Shown piece after piece: positions 48,231-58,908 of a stretch of DNA of 60,051 bases (its first letter is position 1; the number at the start of each line of letters is the position of its first letter). The position numbers were made by a program, and so were the translations under genes. The DNA is from an uncultured Granulosicoccus sp. (lineage in GTDB: Bacteria > Pseudomonadota > Gammaproteobacteria > Granulosicoccales > Granulosicoccaceae): the NCBI GenBank assembly GCA_937991945.1, contig CALKLO010000021.1, forward strand, positions 1 through 60,051, read 5' to 3'. The notes beneath the pieces were generated by a model. That model saw only the letters and a program-made list of their open reading frames with translations. It had not been told where the DNA came from and did not search any database.

Positions 48231-49673
48231 ATGCAGAACAATCGCACACTGCAAGTCGTATTGAAACCCATGACCAGCGCATCGTTTCTTGTGCTAATGG
48301 TACTGGCGGGCTGTAGCAGAGCAGACGACCCCGAGCTATTTCGCGCTGACCCCAACCTACTCGATGATCAATCAATTGATTTACCAACAAACGGTAGCTC
48401 TGGCGGGTTCAACTACGAAATCATCCAAGGCTTTGCGGTTTTCGAAGGGGACATCCTTTTGGGCAAAGTCGATAAATCAGGTGGCTTGCCGCTGAAGCTT
48501 GCACCTCGTGGTTTGGGTCGTAGTGATGCGTTCGGGCGCTGGCAGGATGGCGTTGTCCCCTATCTTGCACCGACCGATAACTCAAGCACTCAGCAAGATC
48601 GAATTGCAGAGGCAATAGCTCATTGGACGGAACACACAACGATAACGTTCGTAGAACGCACGGAAGAAAATAAAGATTTATACCCCAACTATATTCGATT
48701 TGACTCAAGCAATAGCTGTGCGTCGTATGTGGGGATGCAAGGCGGCGACCAATCTATTTTAGTCTCCGATGCCTGCTCTATGGGTAGCATCATCCATGAA
48801 ATTGGACACGCACTGGGCTTGTTCCATGAGCACACTCGACCTGATCGAGACAACTTCGCTCAAGTAGACTGGGATCAAATCGTATCGGGCAAGGGGATCA
48901 ATTTCGACATATTAGAAGCTAATGTGGAATCCTTCGGCCCCTATGACTATGGCTCGATCATGCACTACGGAGCTTACTTCTTTAGTGCAACAGGGGATCC
49001 TACAATCATTGTGCCTGACGGCATTGATATCGGGCAAAGAGATGGCCTAAGTAGTCTAGACGCCAGCTCAGTGAACAGTATGTACGCTACTGATCTCGCA
49101 CTGTTTGAACCGACCATAAACACGGTGAATGCAGGACTAGAAATTGACATTAGCATCGCTAACCAAGGTCAATTGGGTGCGCAACAGATAAAGCTGATTG
49201 CCAGTGCCGATGCCAATGCAGAATGGCAAGGGATCTCGCAGGAGAGCGGTTGGAGCTGCACATCAGTGAGCTCGGAGCTCACCTGTACTCGGCCTTTTTT
49301 GATCGAACAATCTGAATCACGTTTTACGTTGCTGCTTGATTCCACGCTTGATTCAGCTAACGTTAGCCTGACTCTTAGCTCTCATACAACTGACACGGAT
49401 CTGACCAACAACACCTTCAACGATCAGATTAGCAGTACTCAATCAGCTCCTCTTGTTCCAGCTGATGAAACGAGTACAGAGACGGCAATAGAACCAGTCG
49501 CTAGCAACGAGCCGGTACCAGAAACCCCTCAACTCGGTGCTGCAGCAGTAAGTGAAGACGCGGCAAGTGGCGGTTCAGATAACGGTGCTCTGGCAGTACT
49601 TGCCAGCCTAACCCTACTATGGAAACGGCGGAAGCGTGTAGCACCCAAGAGCGATGATTCGACGAAAAAATAG
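48231..49673 (+). CDS. Astacin-like (M12A) metalloprotease lipoprotein
   Basis: 480 residues. N-terminal lipobox VLAGC near residue 28. The catalytic domain (about 85-290) has the astacin zinc motif HEIGHALGLFHEHTRPDR and the Met-turn SIMHYG, both intact. A conserved-repeat-like domain (about 300-400) follows, then a Thr/Glu/Pro-rich spacer. The end, SGGSDNGALAVLASLTLLWKRRKR, is a Gly-rich stretch, hydrophobic helix and Arg cluster typical of GlyGly-CTERM sorting signals, cut by rhombosortase in some bacteria. It probably degrades extracellular protein. Having both lipobox and C-terminal tail is unusual. Confidence 0.85.
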   Translation: MQNNRTLQVVLKPMTSASFLVLMVLAGCSRADDPELFRADPNLLDDQSIDLPTNGSSGGFNYEIIQGFAVFEGDILLGKVDKSGGLPLKLAPRGLGRSDAFGRWQDGVVPYLAPTDNSSTQQDRIAEAIAHWTEHTTITFVERTEENKDLYPNYIRFDSSNSCASYVGMQGGDQSILVSDACSMGSIIHEIGHALGLFHEHTRPDRDNFAQVDWDQIVSGKGINFDILEANVESFGPYDYGSIMHYGAYFFSATGDPTIIVPDGIDIGQRDGLSSLDASSVNSMYATDLALFEPTINTVNAGLEIDISIANQGQLGAQQIKLIASADANAEWQGISQESGWSCTSVSSELTCTRPFLIEQSESRFTLLLDSTLDSANVSLTLSSHTTDTDLTNNTFNDQISSTQSAPLVPADETSTETAIEPVASNEPVPETPQLGAAAVSEDAASGGSDNGALAVLASLTLLWKRRKRVAPKSDDSTKK

Positions 49674-49739
49674 TCTGCTAGCGCACCTCTTATGACAACA
49701 AGACCTAACCGTTTAACATCACAAAATAAATAACGTTAC

Positions 49740-49772
49740 CATGGGAGGAATTCTGTATTGAGTCCTCCCATG
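49740..49772 (+). promoter_or_regulatory. Hairpin sequestering the lpxB ribosome-binding site
   Basis: CATGGGAGGA and TCCTCCCATG form a perfect 10-bp inverted repeat with a 13-base loop. The Shine-Dalgarno GGGAGGA sits in the 5' arm, the TTG start (49758) is in the loop and a second possible start, ATG 49770, is in the 3' arm. Both signals would be masked when folded. Confidence 0.7.
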
Positions 49773-50927
49773 AGCTCTACCAACACACTATCTATAATGG
49801 TATCCGCGGGAGAAGCATCCAGCGATGCTCACGCAGCTCATGCACTGGATGCACTTCGTCGTATGGGCGTGCAGTTTGATAGCTTCGGTATGGGTGCAGG
49901 TGCTCTAGAGAGCTCCGGAACTGAACTTGTGGTTGACTGCCGCGACTTAGTCGTGATCGGCTTCGTGGATGTTCTACTCAATTACCACAAATTTTTAAAA
50001 CGTTTGCGCCTGCTGCGCGAACAATTGAAGCTGCGCAAACCAGACGTATTACTGCTGGTAGATTCTCCTGACTTCAACTTAAAACTTGCTGACACAGCCA
50101 AATCATTGGGTATACCCGTGCTGTTCTATGTCAGCCCGCAGGTGTGGGCGTGGCGCTCTGGCAGAGTTCCCAAGATAGGTAAGGTAGTCTCGCACATGGC
50201 CGTATTGTTCCCGTTTGAAGTCGAGATATACGAAAAACATAGTATTCCAGTGACCTATGTTGGCAACCCAGTTGTCGCTGATGCAGTTTCATCAATGACG
50301 AAGGCTGAAGCCTGTCAGTATTTTGAACTGAACGCGGAGCACCCGGTAGTCTCGCTGCTACCAGGCAGCCGCAGCGGCGAAATACAGCGTAATCTTCCGC
50401 CTATGTTGGAAAGCGCACAAATCATAGCGACTCAACTTCCCCACTGCCAATTCCTCCTACCGGTAGCACCCACGCTTGAGTTGTCTTTCATCAACGAGAC
50501 AATAGGTAAGAGCGCATTAAAAAACCTGCACGTACGATGCGAAAACTCACGAGACATCATGCGTGCAGCTGATGTCGCATTGGTCGCGTCAGGTACGGCG
50601 ACTCTAGAAACCGCCCTAATCGGCACACCCATGGTTGTGATGTACATCGTCAACAAGATCAACTACGCAATCATGAAGCGCCTAATTAAAATCCCTAACA
50701 TCTCGTTAGTAAACATAGTCGCAGGTAAACGTGTGGTGCCTGAATTAGTTCAACATGACGCCACACCAGAAGCCATGGCCCACGAAACTTTGTCGCTGTT
50801 GAATGATGGTGCAAAACGCTCCACGATGATTGAAGAGCTGCATCGTGTTAAGGCGCTTATGGGGGATTCAGGTGCGTCAGGTCGAGTTGCCGCTTTGATC
50901 TTGGATCTCGCCAAACCTAAACCATAG
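49758..50927 (+). CDS. lpxB: Lipid-A-disaccharide synthase
   Basis: Joins UDP-2,3-diacylglucosamine and lipid X in lipid A biosynthesis, at the inner membrane. 389 residues. Motifs: SAGEASSDAHAAH, LVDSPDFNLKLA, YVSPQVWAWRSGR, LLPGSRSGEIQRN and ASGTATLETAL. The TTG at 49758 has GGAGGA 8 bases upstream and is preferred to ATG 49770, which would be 20 bases away. Unusually it faces lpxA on the opposite strand, outside the lpxD-fabZ-lpxA operon. Confidence 0.95.
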   Translation: MSPPMSSTNTLSIMVSAGEASSDAHAAHALDALRRMGVQFDSFGMGAGALESSGTELVVDCRDLVVIGFVDVLLNYHKFLKRLRLLREQLKLRKPDVLLLVDSPDFNLKLADTAKSLGIPVLFYVSPQVWAWRSGRVPKIGKVVSHMAVLFPFEVEIYEKHSIPVTYVGNPVVADAVSSMTKAEACQYFELNAEHPVVSLLPGSRSGEIQRNLPPMLESAQIIATQLPHCQFLLPVAPTLELSFINETIGKSALKNLHVRCENSRDIMRAADVALVASGTATLETALIGTPMVVMYIVNKINYAIMKRLIKIPNISLVNIVAGKRVVPELVQHDATPEAMAHETLSLLNDGAKRSTMIEELHRVKALMGDSGASGRVAALILDLAKPKP

Positions 50928-50994
50928 GGTTAAGGTTTAGCTGGCAATAACAGAGCAGATGACTCGCTTTTGTTTCTATAACAACCTCATCGTA

Positions 50995-51765
50995 TTAGCG
51001 AACGACTCCTCGCTCACTCTTTTCGATAAATTCAATCAGACGTGCAACCTCGGCGTACTTTGCAGCTTCATCACTGAGGGATGCTATGGCCTGGCTTCTC
51101 TCTCCATGCTGACGAATGAGTACTTTGTAAGCTCGGTGTAGCGCTGCAATTGCGTCGTCAGTAAATTCTCGTCGTCTTAGCCCGTTCTTGTTAATACCTT
51201 TACCTTCAGCGTAATTACCAACGGCTAGGGTATAAGGACACACATCCCTGTTGGCTACTGAGTTAAGTCCAACAAAAGCATGTTCACCGATTTCACAAAA
51301 TTGATGCACACACGCGAAGCCTGCCAAAATCGCATAATGACCTACGGTGACATGGCCCGCTAATGAAGCACTGTTGGCCATGATGATATGGTCACCAATA
51401 ACGCAATCGTGAGCGACATGAATGTACGCCATGAACAAATTATGGTTACCGATGCGAGTGATTCCACCCCCACCCTCGGTTCCACGGTTTATCGTGGCGA
51501 ATTCGCGAATAGTATTACTGTCGCCAATTTCTAAATGCGTTATTTCACCTGCGTATTTCAGATCTTGAGGATCATCTCCGACCGATGCAAACTGAAATAT
51601 TTTATTATTTGCACCGATAGTCGTTGGCCCTTTTATGACCACATGAGGCCCTACGACCGTACCTGAGCCAATGCTGACATTTGCACCAATGATGCTATAT
51701 GGGCCGATTTCACAATCATCTGCTATTTGAGCAGACGCATCGACAATTGCAGTTGAGTGAATCAA
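50995..51765 (-). CDS. lpxA: UDP-GlcNAc acyltransferase
   Basis: First step of lipid A synthesis. 256 residues, left-handed beta-helix of hexapeptide repeats from [26 protein letters not shown] (first part). The catalytic His lies in [17 protein letters not shown] start overlaps the fabZ stop (TTGA), so the two are coupled. C-terminal helical domain present. Confidence 0.96.
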   Translation of the reverse strand: MIHSTAIVDASAQIADDCEIGPYSIIGANVSIGSGTVVGPHVVIKGPTTIGANNKIFQFASVGDDPQDLKYAGEITHLEIGDSNTIREFATINRGTEGGGGITRIGNHNLFMAYIHVAHDCVIGDHIIMANSASLAGHVTVGHYAILAGFACVHQFCEIGEHAFVGLNSVANRDVCPYTLAVGNYAEGKGINKNGLRRREFTDDAIAALHRAYKVLIRQHGERSQAIASLSDEAAKYAEVARLIEFIEKSERGVVR

Positions 51766-52205
51766 TCGTCTATCTCGTTGCGTGCAATCAGAACCTCCGC
51801 CGAGCAGGCCAAGACATCGTCCACTTTAGCCGTTGCTGCAAAGCGCCAGATCCCTCGTTTTTCTTTTTGCACAGTGACATGAAAAACAATTTGATCACCA
51901 GGAATGACCTGCTTTTTAAAGCGAGCTTTGTCGATACCTACGAGCAAATAGAGCGTTTTTTCACTAGGGTAGCCACCCATGCTCTTAAATGCTTGCAGTG
52001 CACACGCCTGAGCCATTGCCTCTAGAATGAGAACACCCGGAAAAATCGGTGATTGCGGAAAGTGCCCAGTAAAAATCGGTTCGTTAATCGTGACGTTTTT
52101 GATCGCAGTCAACGATTCGTTCGGCTGGAAATCAAGCACGCGATCGATCATCAAGAATGGATATCGATGCGGAAGGTACTTCAGAATTTCTCGGATGTCA
52201 TCCAC
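51762..52205 (-). CDS. fabZ: 3-hydroxyacyl-ACP dehydratase
   Basis: 147 residues, hot-dog fold. [17 protein letters not shown] has the active-site His, and [19 protein letters not shown] the catalytic Glu. Starts with GTG. Dehydrates beta-hydroxyacyl chains in fatty-acid synthesis and competes with LpxA for the same pool. Confidence 0.96.
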   Translation of the reverse strand: MDDIREILKYLPHRYPFLMIDRVLDFQPNESLTAIKNVTINEPIFTGHFPQSPIFPGVLILEAMAQACALQAFKSMGGYPSEKTLYLLVGIDKARFKKQVIPGDQIVFHVTVQKEKRGIWRFAATAKVDDVLACSAEVLIARNEIDD

Positions 52206-52236
52206 TGCGTGTGCAAATCCTGTTTGATTTTCAGAG

Positions 52237-53250
52237 TCAATCGATTTTGTTCAGGCGCTCTAAACTGCGCAAGCGTTTGAACAGGTCGTCTAGTTTACCT
52301 AGGTTAACAAAACTACGACGCCAAAGACGCTCTGGTTGCAAAGGAGTTCCAGAACCATACCGCCCCGGCTCCAAAATCGAACGTGAAACCAAGGATGCAG
52401 CGTTAATAACGACCTTATCCGTGATGACTATATGCCCAACAATATTACAGGCCCCACCGATTTGGCAATAGGCACCTATTTTGGTACTGCCAGCAACACC
52501 AACACAACCTGCTATCGCCGTATTCTCACCAATATATACATTGTGAGCTATTTGAATCTGATTATCGAGAATGACACCGTCGGCAATGACTGTGGCATCA
52601 ATCGCACCGCAATCAATGGTGGTATTAGCCCCCACATGCACACGATTTCCAATGTGCACGCCACCCGTTTGCTGTATCTGTGACCACCCACTGTTGGTCC
52701 ATGCATAACCAAATCCTTCACTGCCAATCACGGCACCTGACTGCACTCGACAAGCTTCGCCTAAATGCACGTTGTCATACAGGGTCACCCGAGCAAAAAG
52801 ATGCGTGTTTTGTCCCACTGACACATCACAACCGATTACGGTATGGGCATCGACAATAACCCCTTCTTGGATCGAAGAATTAGCACCAACAACCACACCA
52901 GGACCTATACAGGCACTTTGAGCTATTGTCGAGCTGGGATCTATAATTGCCGAATCGTGTATTCCTGGGGTTTTAGCTGTTGCAGGCTTTAGAATCCACG
53001 ACGCTTTCGCATAAGCCGCATAGGGGTTATCACTCACCAAGTAATTTCCGGGAGCCGAAGCCGCCAAAGATTCAGGAAGAATCACAGCCCCAGCCTTTGA
53101 AGCTCTCAAGGCATCTACAAACTTGGCATTCACCACGAATGCTAGCTCTGTACCGGATGCTCTTTCAATAGGCGCTAACTTTAAGACATCGTGAGATAGA
53201 TCCCCATGCGCCTCTAGCCCTAAGGCCGCTGCCAACTCTCCAAGGATCAT
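52237..53250 (-). CDS. lpxD: UDP-3-O-acylglucosamine N-acyltransferase
   Basis: Third step of lipid A synthesis. 337 residues: N-terminal uridine-binding domain, then hexapeptide beta-helix with the catalytic His in [14 protein letters not shown]. Ends with a helical tail ([14 protein letters not shown]). Same operon as skp and fabZ. Confidence 0.96.
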   Translation of the reverse strand: MILGELAAALGLEAHGDLSHDVLKLAPIERASGTELAFVVNAKFVDALRASKAGAVILPESLAASAPGNYLVSDNPYAAYAKASWILKPATAKTPGIHDSAIIDPSSTIAQSACIGPGVVVGANSSIQEGVIVDAHTVIGCDVSVGQNTHLFARVTLYDNVHLGEACRVQSGAVIGSEGFGYAWTNSGWSQIQQTGGVHIGNRVHVGANTTIDCGAIDATVIADGVILDNQIQIAHNVYIGENTAIAGCVGVAGSTKIGAYCQIGGACNIVGHIVITDKVVINAASLVSRSILEPGRYGSGTPLQPERLWRRSFVNLGKLDDLFKRLRSLERLNKID

Positions 53251-53277
53251 TTAAGGTGTATCCGGCGGGACAACCGC

Positions 53278-53832
53278 TTAGTTCGCCGACTGGAGTCTGT
53301 TGTTCTCGCGAGTCAGTGATTCTAGAATTCGCTCTGTCACATCCACTCGTTTGTTGGCAAACAACACACCGTCGCTCACGATCAAATCGTAATCGTGTGT
53401 TCTTCCGAACTCGCCAATGGCTTCAAGAACGAGAATTCTAACTTTCTTAAATTCATCGTTTTTTTGAATATTCAGCTCTTCACGAAAGTCTTGCTCACTG
53501 CGCTTAATACGCCTCTCCAGACCGCGAGTTTGACGATCGAGCTGGGCGATTTCAACATCCGATAACTCCAAACTGCTATTAGCCAGACGGGCAGCGAGAT
53601 CAGCGAGTTCGGCTCGTTGATCTTCTAGCTCTTCCTGGCGAGGAGCAAATTCTGTCTCTAGACGAAGCTCCGCTTCGAGTGCCTGAGGTGCACGATCGAT
53701 GAGATACGGAATATCTACAAATCCTATGCGCGACTGACTCTCTTGTGCCACGGCAGGAGAGACACAGCAGAAAACCAGTGCAAACAACGCACACAGTGGT
53801 CTTAAGCATCTGACTCCAAATTTACTGTTCAA
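53278..53832 (-). CDS. skp: Periplasmic chaperone Skp/OmpH
   Basis: 184 residues with a signal peptide ending at VAQ/E (about residue 29). The rest is a long charged coiled coil (LRLETEFAPRQEELEDQRAEL..., part), typical of the Skp tentacles, which hold unfolded outer-membrane proteins for BamA. Between bamA and lpxD on the same strand. Confidence 0.92.
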   Translation of the reverse strand: MNSKFGVRCLRPLCALFALVFCCVSPAVAQESQSRIGFVDIPYLIDRAPQALEAELRLETEFAPRQEELEDQRAELADLAARLANSSLELSDVEIAQLDRQTRGLERRIKRSEQDFREELNIQKNDEFKKVRILVLEAIGEFGRTHDYDLIVSDGVLFANKRVDVTERILESLTRENNRLQSAN

Positions 53833-53878
53833 TGGGTCGCCCCCTCGATATTGGCCTTAAGCCCGTTCATCAAATTCA

Positions 53879-56248
53879 TTAGAAAATCGAACCAATCGTG
53901 AATTGGAATCGCTGCAAGCTGTCCCCTTCCTGCTCGTTATAGGGGTTTGCAAGACTGAATGTCAATGGTCCAACCGGTGATAACCACACAAACGCAATGC
54001 CGTAAGAGCCTCTGAATTCATCGACATCAAACGCATCGGTACTGGTAAAAACATTTCCGAAGTCGGTAAACAAACTCAAACGAGTCGCACCTGGCTCCTC
54101 CACAAATGGTGGCGGAAAAATAACTTCCAGGGTGCCCAGAGTCCGGTAATCACCACCTGCCGCGTTATCCAGACTGTCTTGCGGCCCTAAACTGCCCGTG
54201 CGATAGCCACGCAGGGTTCTGACACCGCCAGCAAAATACCGATTAAAGAAGGGCAGTTTTTCAAAATCACCATACCCGTAACCAGAGTCAATTCGGGCTG
54301 ATGTTGAAAATGTGTAGCGATCATTGATTGCCTTAAAATATTCGAAGGCATAACCCAGTTTGTAGTACGTGTATTCACTGCCAGGGATCGCAGCCTCTAA
54401 CGTAAATCGGTTGACCGCACCGCTAGTGGCAAAAACCGTCCGGTTCCTAGTGTCGTAGGTAAATCCTAGATTCAAGTCGAATATATTAAAAACTTCGCCC
54501 TCTTCCGCCACGAAGTTATTGATTTCATCCGGTGTGCCCGATGTTGTTCCAAGCTCGGTCCGCTCGTACCCAAGACCGACTCTAAACGTCGAAAACTCAC
54601 TTAATGGCACACCGAAACGGACACTAGCACCGCGCGTGCTCGCCAAATAGCGAGAAGTGGAATCCTGGTTACTGGTATCAGTTTCTCTGATAAAGGCACC
54701 CACAGTACGGCTGATTCCATCGTCAGTGAAATACGGGTCGCTAAATGATAGGGACAATTGACGAGTCGTCTCTGAATTATCAAATGAGAATTGAAGGCTC
54801 TCACCGGTTCCAAACAGATTGTCTTGTTGAAATGCCAAGTTGACGGTCGCCCCACCATCACTGCCATAACCTAAGCCGGCACTGAATGACCCCGATTGTC
54901 CCTCTTGAACTGTTATTTCTAAATCAACCTGGTCGTCTCTTCCTGGCACGCGAGGCGTTCTGATACTAACGGCCTGCATAAAGGCTAATCGTTGCAATCT
55001 GACGCGTGAACGGTTTACTAACGCAGGTGAAAAACGGCTACCTTCCAGTTGACGCATTTCACGACGTAGCACTTCATCGCGTGTTTTGTATTGACCACTA
55101 AAAGTGATGCGACGCACATAGACTCGCTTACCCGGATCAATGACAAAAGTAAGGTCAACCCGTCGTTCTTCATCATCGATACTCGGGATAACATTGACAT
55201 CGGCAAATGCATACCCGTCTTCGCCTAAACGATCATTGATCGCATTGCTACTTCTGACAATATCTTTACGCGCGAAAACATCGCCATCCTTCACTGTGAT
55301 GAGCGATATCAATTCTTCCTTCGGGATATCAACTTCACCGTCTAGCTGAATGTCACCCAGCGTGTATCGCTCTCCTTCTCGAATATTAATAACGATAAAA
55401 ATGTCGCGCTTATCAGGAGAAATAGAGACTTGAGTAGAGTCAATCTCAAATCGTATGAAACCTCGATCCTGATAATACGAACGTATGGATTCGATATCAG
55501 CCGCTAGCTTTACTTGAGAGTACTCATCCGCTGAACTAAACGGGTTGATTGTTTTCTCTCTTGAGTGCAGTAAATCTAGTAACGTCTTTTCACTGTAGGT
55601 TTGGTTACCCACAATGTTTATGTGTTCGATGCGCGCAACTGCACCTTCAGTAATATTGATATCTAAGGCAACACGATTACGCGGTAATTCAGCGACATCG
55701 ATTTCTATTTCGCTACCGTAGTTGCCAGAGCTGAAATAAACACGTCGCAACTCTCTCTCAACCGTCTCCAAGATAGAACGGTTATAAACGCGTCCCAACG
55801 CGATATCGGATTGTCTCAATGATTTTCTCAACTCATCGCTTTCAACCTTTTTATTACCTGAAATGTTAATGCTGCCGATGGCTGGGCGCTCTTCTACCTC
55901 AAGCAGTAGCGTATCTGCGCCACGTCTTTTAACAAGCACATCGCTGAACAGTCCGGTTTCATATAGCGAACGCAGCACTCTTGGGCTGTCTTCAGCAGGG
56001 ACGAATTGATCACGATTACGCACCGGGAGGTAATTGAGTATGGTTCCCAGGTCAATCCGCTCATTGCCCTCTATAACAATATCAGAGATGACAAAAGCAC
56101 CCGCTTGAGAAGCTGAACTCAACAAAGAAGAATCACGCACTGGATTCTGCACAGGCTCTTGTGCGGTAGTAATTCCTGATACAAAAATCAGCAGCAACAG
56201 GTATTTCACAGATGACGCTACGAAACGTTTCATCGAATTAATCGCCAA
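53879..56248 (-). CDS. bamA: Outer-membrane assembly factor BamA
   Basis: 789 residues. Signal peptide to about residue 30, then five POTRA domains (about 50-400; first begins [20 protein letters not shown]) and a beta-barrel with the VRGF-like [15 protein letters not shown] motif. The protein ends in F (QFTIGSIF), as expected for a self-inserting barrel. It overlaps rseP by 19 bases. Confidence 0.96.
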   Translation of the reverse strand: MAINSMKRFVASSVKYLLLLIFVSGITTAQEPVQNPVRDSSLLSSASQAGAFVISDIVIEGNERIDLGTILNYLPVRNRDQFVPAEDSPRVLRSLYETGLFSDVLVKRRGADTLLLEVEERPAIGSINISGNKKVESDELRKSLRQSDIALGRVYNRSILETVERELRRVYFSSGNYGSEIEIDVAELPRNRVALDINITEGAVARIEHINIVGNQTYSEKTLLDLLHSREKTINPFSSADEYSQVKLAADIESIRSYYQDRGFIRFEIDSTQVSISPDKRDIFIVINIREGERYTLGDIQLDGEVDIPKEELISLITVKDGDVFARKDIVRSSNAINDRLGEDGYAFADVNVIPSIDDEERRVDLTFVIDPGKRVYVRRITFSGQYKTRDEVLRREMRQLEGSRFSPALVNRSRVRLQRLAFMQAVSIRTPRVPGRDDQVDLEITVQEGQSGSFSAGLGYGSDGGATVNLAFQQDNLFGTGESLQFSFDNSETTRQLSLSFSDPYFTDDGISRTVGAFIRETDTSNQDSTSRYLASTRGASVRFGVPLSEFSTFRVGLGYERTELGTTSGTPDEINNFVAEEGEVFNIFDLNLGFTYDTRNRTVFATSGAVNRFTLEAAIPGSEYTYYKLGYAFEYFKAINDRYTFSTSARIDSGYGYGDFEKLPFFNRYFAGGVRTLRGYRTGSLGPQDSLDNAAGGDYRTLGTLEVIFPPPFVEEPGATRLSLFTDFGNVFTSTDAFDVDEFRGSYGIAFVWLSPVGPLTFSLANPYNEQEGDSLQRFQFTIGSIF

Positions 56249-57606
56249 ATGTCATTATAAAAAGCCAGAAACATTAACGCACCAAGCAATGCTATTCCGA
56301 TCTGTTGTCCCCAAATTTGCACAGCATCAGGCAATGGCTTTCCACGAATAGCTTCAGCCGCAAAATACAAAAGATGCCCTCCGTCCAGCATGGGGATAGG
56401 TAGTAAATTCAAGACCGCCAGACTAATACTGATCAGGGCGATAAAATTGATGTAGTGATCGATCCCAATACTCGCTGATTGCCCAGCGTACTGGGCAATA
56501 CTGATGGGACCACTGATATTGTCTAGTGACGCCTCACCTATCAGTAGCTTGCTCAGCATGCGCAGTGTTAACGCTGACATGTCCCAGGTACGGACAACCG
56601 CCTCGCTCAATGCCGGTAATGGCGCAAATTTGACCACTACATTCGCTTTTTCTGAGAGCTGTGCAGATTGGTTTTCCATAACGCCAATTCGACCCACTGT
56701 TGTGTCGCCAAGTTGGAAAGCTTCAGGGGTCAACGTCAATGCTATGAAATTTTCACCACGTTTGAGTTGCACATCCAGAGCAACACCTGCGTTGGGCTGC
56801 ACTGATTGGACTAGCATTTGCCAGCTGTCGATAGCAACATCATTCACCGATATCACCACATCACCTGCTTCAAAACCTGCGGCTTCGGCAGCGCCACCTT
56901 CGACAACCACACCCACGATAGGCTCAACTTCTGGCCACCACGCACGAAACCCAAGATTAGCAACTGCATCGCCGGTAGCTTTCAGCATTTGCTCCTGCGT
57001 CACAGGAAGCTGCCTCATAACTTGCTGACCAGACGCATCAAGCACTTCAATGTTTAGTGGTCCGTTGGCGCTCATGGACGACTCAAGCAAAGCAATGCGT
57101 GCGTCGGTCCAGGTAGGCGTCAATGAGCCGTTCACTGAGATGATACGGTCTTCGTACTGAAAGCCTGCAAGCGCCGCTGGTGAGCTCTCGAGAGGCGCAC
57201 CGACTAACGGTGCCACCCCACTGATGCCTATCATCATGACAACCCAATAAGCGACAATCGCCAACAGGAAGTTTGCCATCGGCCCCGCTATCACTACGGC
57301 GCTTCGAGCCCATAACGGTTTTCGGTTGAAAGCTCGATGTTGTTCGTCTGGCGCGACAGGCGCTTCACGCTCGTCCAGCATTTTTACATAACCGCCCAAC
57401 GGTATCGCACCCACTACATACTCGGTACCGTCCACCTTGCCGCGATACGTAAACAACGGACGGCCAAAGCCGACTGAGTACCGGAGCACTTTTATACCTA
57501 CCCGCCGCGCCACCCAAAAATGGCCGTACTCGTGGATCGAGATGAGTAACCCCAAAGCCACCAAAAAAGCGAGCGCGCTGAAAACTACATTGCTGAACAT
57601 ATACAC
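56230..57606 (-). CDS. rseP: Site-2 protease RseP
   Basis: 458 residues. Zinc motif HEYGH in the first TM helix and [12 protein letters not shown] in the third form the active site. Two PDZ domains lie between. It cleaves anti-sigma RseA and other membrane substrates, and its position before bamA links envelope stress to outer-membrane assembly. Confidence 0.96.
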   Translation of the reverse strand: MYMFSNVVFSALAFLVALGLLISIHEYGHFWVARRVGIKVLRYSVGFGRPLFTYRGKVDGTEYVVGAIPLGGYVKMLDEREAPVAPDEQHRAFNRKPLWARSAVVIAGPMANFLLAIVAYWVVMMIGISGVAPLVGAPLESSPAALAGFQYEDRIISVNGSLTPTWTDARIALLESSMSANGPLNIEVLDASGQQVMRQLPVTQEQMLKATGDAVANLGFRAWWPEVEPIVGVVVEGGAAEAAGFEAGDVVISVNDVAIDSWQMLVQSVQPNAGVALDVQLKRGENFIALTLTPEAFQLGDTTVGRIGVMENQSAQLSEKANVVVKFAPLPALSEAVVRTWDMSALTLRMLSKLLIGEASLDNISGPISIAQYAGQSASIGIDHYINFIALISISLAVLNLLPIPMLDGGHLLYFAAEAIRGKPLPDAVQIWGQQIGIALLGALMFLAFYNDIWRLIR

Positions 57607-57654
57607 ATCATGGTGGAGAGTTATTTATTGGGTCGATCGTCGGTACATTAGGAA

Positions 57655-58908
57655 TCAAACTATGCCTGACAAGATCAGGTTAGTCGCTGTTTCTCGAGCG
57701 TTTTTATCTGCTTCAATAATAGTGGTCAAATCGCTTGCTGGGGATATTTTTGAGCGACTCAAAGTCTCTTCAACTATCCTCGCGAGTTGTAAAAAAGCAA
57801 CAGAGCCGGATAAAAAGGCATCGACTGCTACCTCATTAGCCGCGTTTAAAATAGTCGGCGCAGTACCGCCAGCACGTTGCGCATCGAACGCTAACTGCAA
57901 CAATGGGAAACGCACCGTGTCTGGTTTTTCAAAATGCAAGCCTGCTAGTTCGAAGAAATTCAAAGGCTCGACACCCGATTGGATACGCTCTGGCCAGGCA
58001 AGACAGTGAGCGATAGGAGTTCGCATATCTGGGCGGCCCATCTGCGCTAGCACTGAGCCGTCTGCGTAGCTGACCATTGAGTGAATAATGCTTTCTGGAT
58101 GAACCACCACCTCGATATCGTCGGCGGCCACTGCAAACAACTGGCAGGCCTCTATGACTTCCAATCCCTTGTTCATGAGGGTGGCAGAATCGATAGATAT
58201 TTTCGGCCCCATTGACCAGTTTGGGTGCTTTAACGCTTGTTGCGCAGTTACAACAGCAAGCTGCTCAACCGTACAATTACGTAATGGACCACCTGATGCT
58301 GTGAGCAATATTTTTTCGATTCCAGACGTATTTACCCCCTCTTTGGTCGCTGGCAGGCTCTGAAAAATCGCATTGTGCTCACTATCGACCGGCAAAATAA
58401 GCGCACCAGCCTGTTTTGCAGCGTTCATTAGGAGCTGACCGCTCATCACTAATGACTCTTTATTGGCCAAAAGCAGCCGTTTACCCGCCTCCGCAGCCGC
58501 TAATGTGGACATCAATCCGGCAGCTCCCACGATCGCTGCAACCACAATATCCACAGTTTTGGCTGAAGCCGCCGCATTTAGCGCTCCTGGACCGCATTGC
58601 ACCTCTGTCGATAACCCTTTAGATACGAATAGATCTTTGAGTCTTTGCGCTGATTTTTCATCGCCCAAGATGGCTACTTCAGGCGTAAATTGCTCACATA
58701 GCGCTAAAAGCTCGTCAACACGAGTATGCGCTGACAGAGCATAAACACGGTAGCGATCGGGGTGCCTAGACACGACGTCCAAAGTACTTTTGCCAATCGA
58801 GCCAGTAGCCCCTAAGACAGTTATTGCTTGCTGTCGGGTAGTCCCACTCGAAGTTTCTTGAATATGAGGTCGGTTTGGAGTCAACCCCACACTCATAACC
58901 ACACCCAT
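57655..58908 (-). CDS. dxr: 1-deoxy-D-xylulose-5-phosphate reductoisomerase
   Basis: MEP-pathway enzyme. 417 residues. NADPH motif GATGSIGKSTLDVV, LANKESLVMSG, PVDSEHNAIFQ and the metal site DSATLMNKGLEVIEA are intact. A 15-residue hydrophilic extension precedes the Rossmann motif; a start two codons or so later is possible. It overlaps cdsA by 16 bases. Confidence 0.96.
   Translation of the reverse strand: MGVVMSVGLTPNRPHIQETSSGTTRQQAITVLGATGSIGKSTLDVVSRHPDRYRVYALSAHTRVDELLALCEQFTPEVAILGDEKSAQRLKDLFVSKGLSTEVQCGPGALNAAASAKTVDIVVAAIVGAAGLMSTLAAAEAGKRLLLANKESLVMSGQLLMNAAKQAGALILPVDSEHNAIFQSLPATKEGVNTSGIEKILLTASGGPLRNCTVEQLAVVTAQQALKHPNWSMGPKISIDSATLMNKGLEVIEACQLFAVAADDIEVVVHPESIIHSMVSYADGSVLAQMGRPDMRTPIAHCLAWPERIQSGVEPLNFFELAGLHFEKPDTVRFPLLQLAFDAQRAGGTAPTILNAANEVAVDAFLSGSVAFLQLARIVEETLSRSKISPASDLTTIIEADKNARETATNLILSGIV

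Noticed and set aside
50917-50940. Inverted repeat CTAAACC / GGTTTAG at the lpxB end as a terminator
   Set aside because: The stem is only 7 bp and no T-run follows, so I do not call it.
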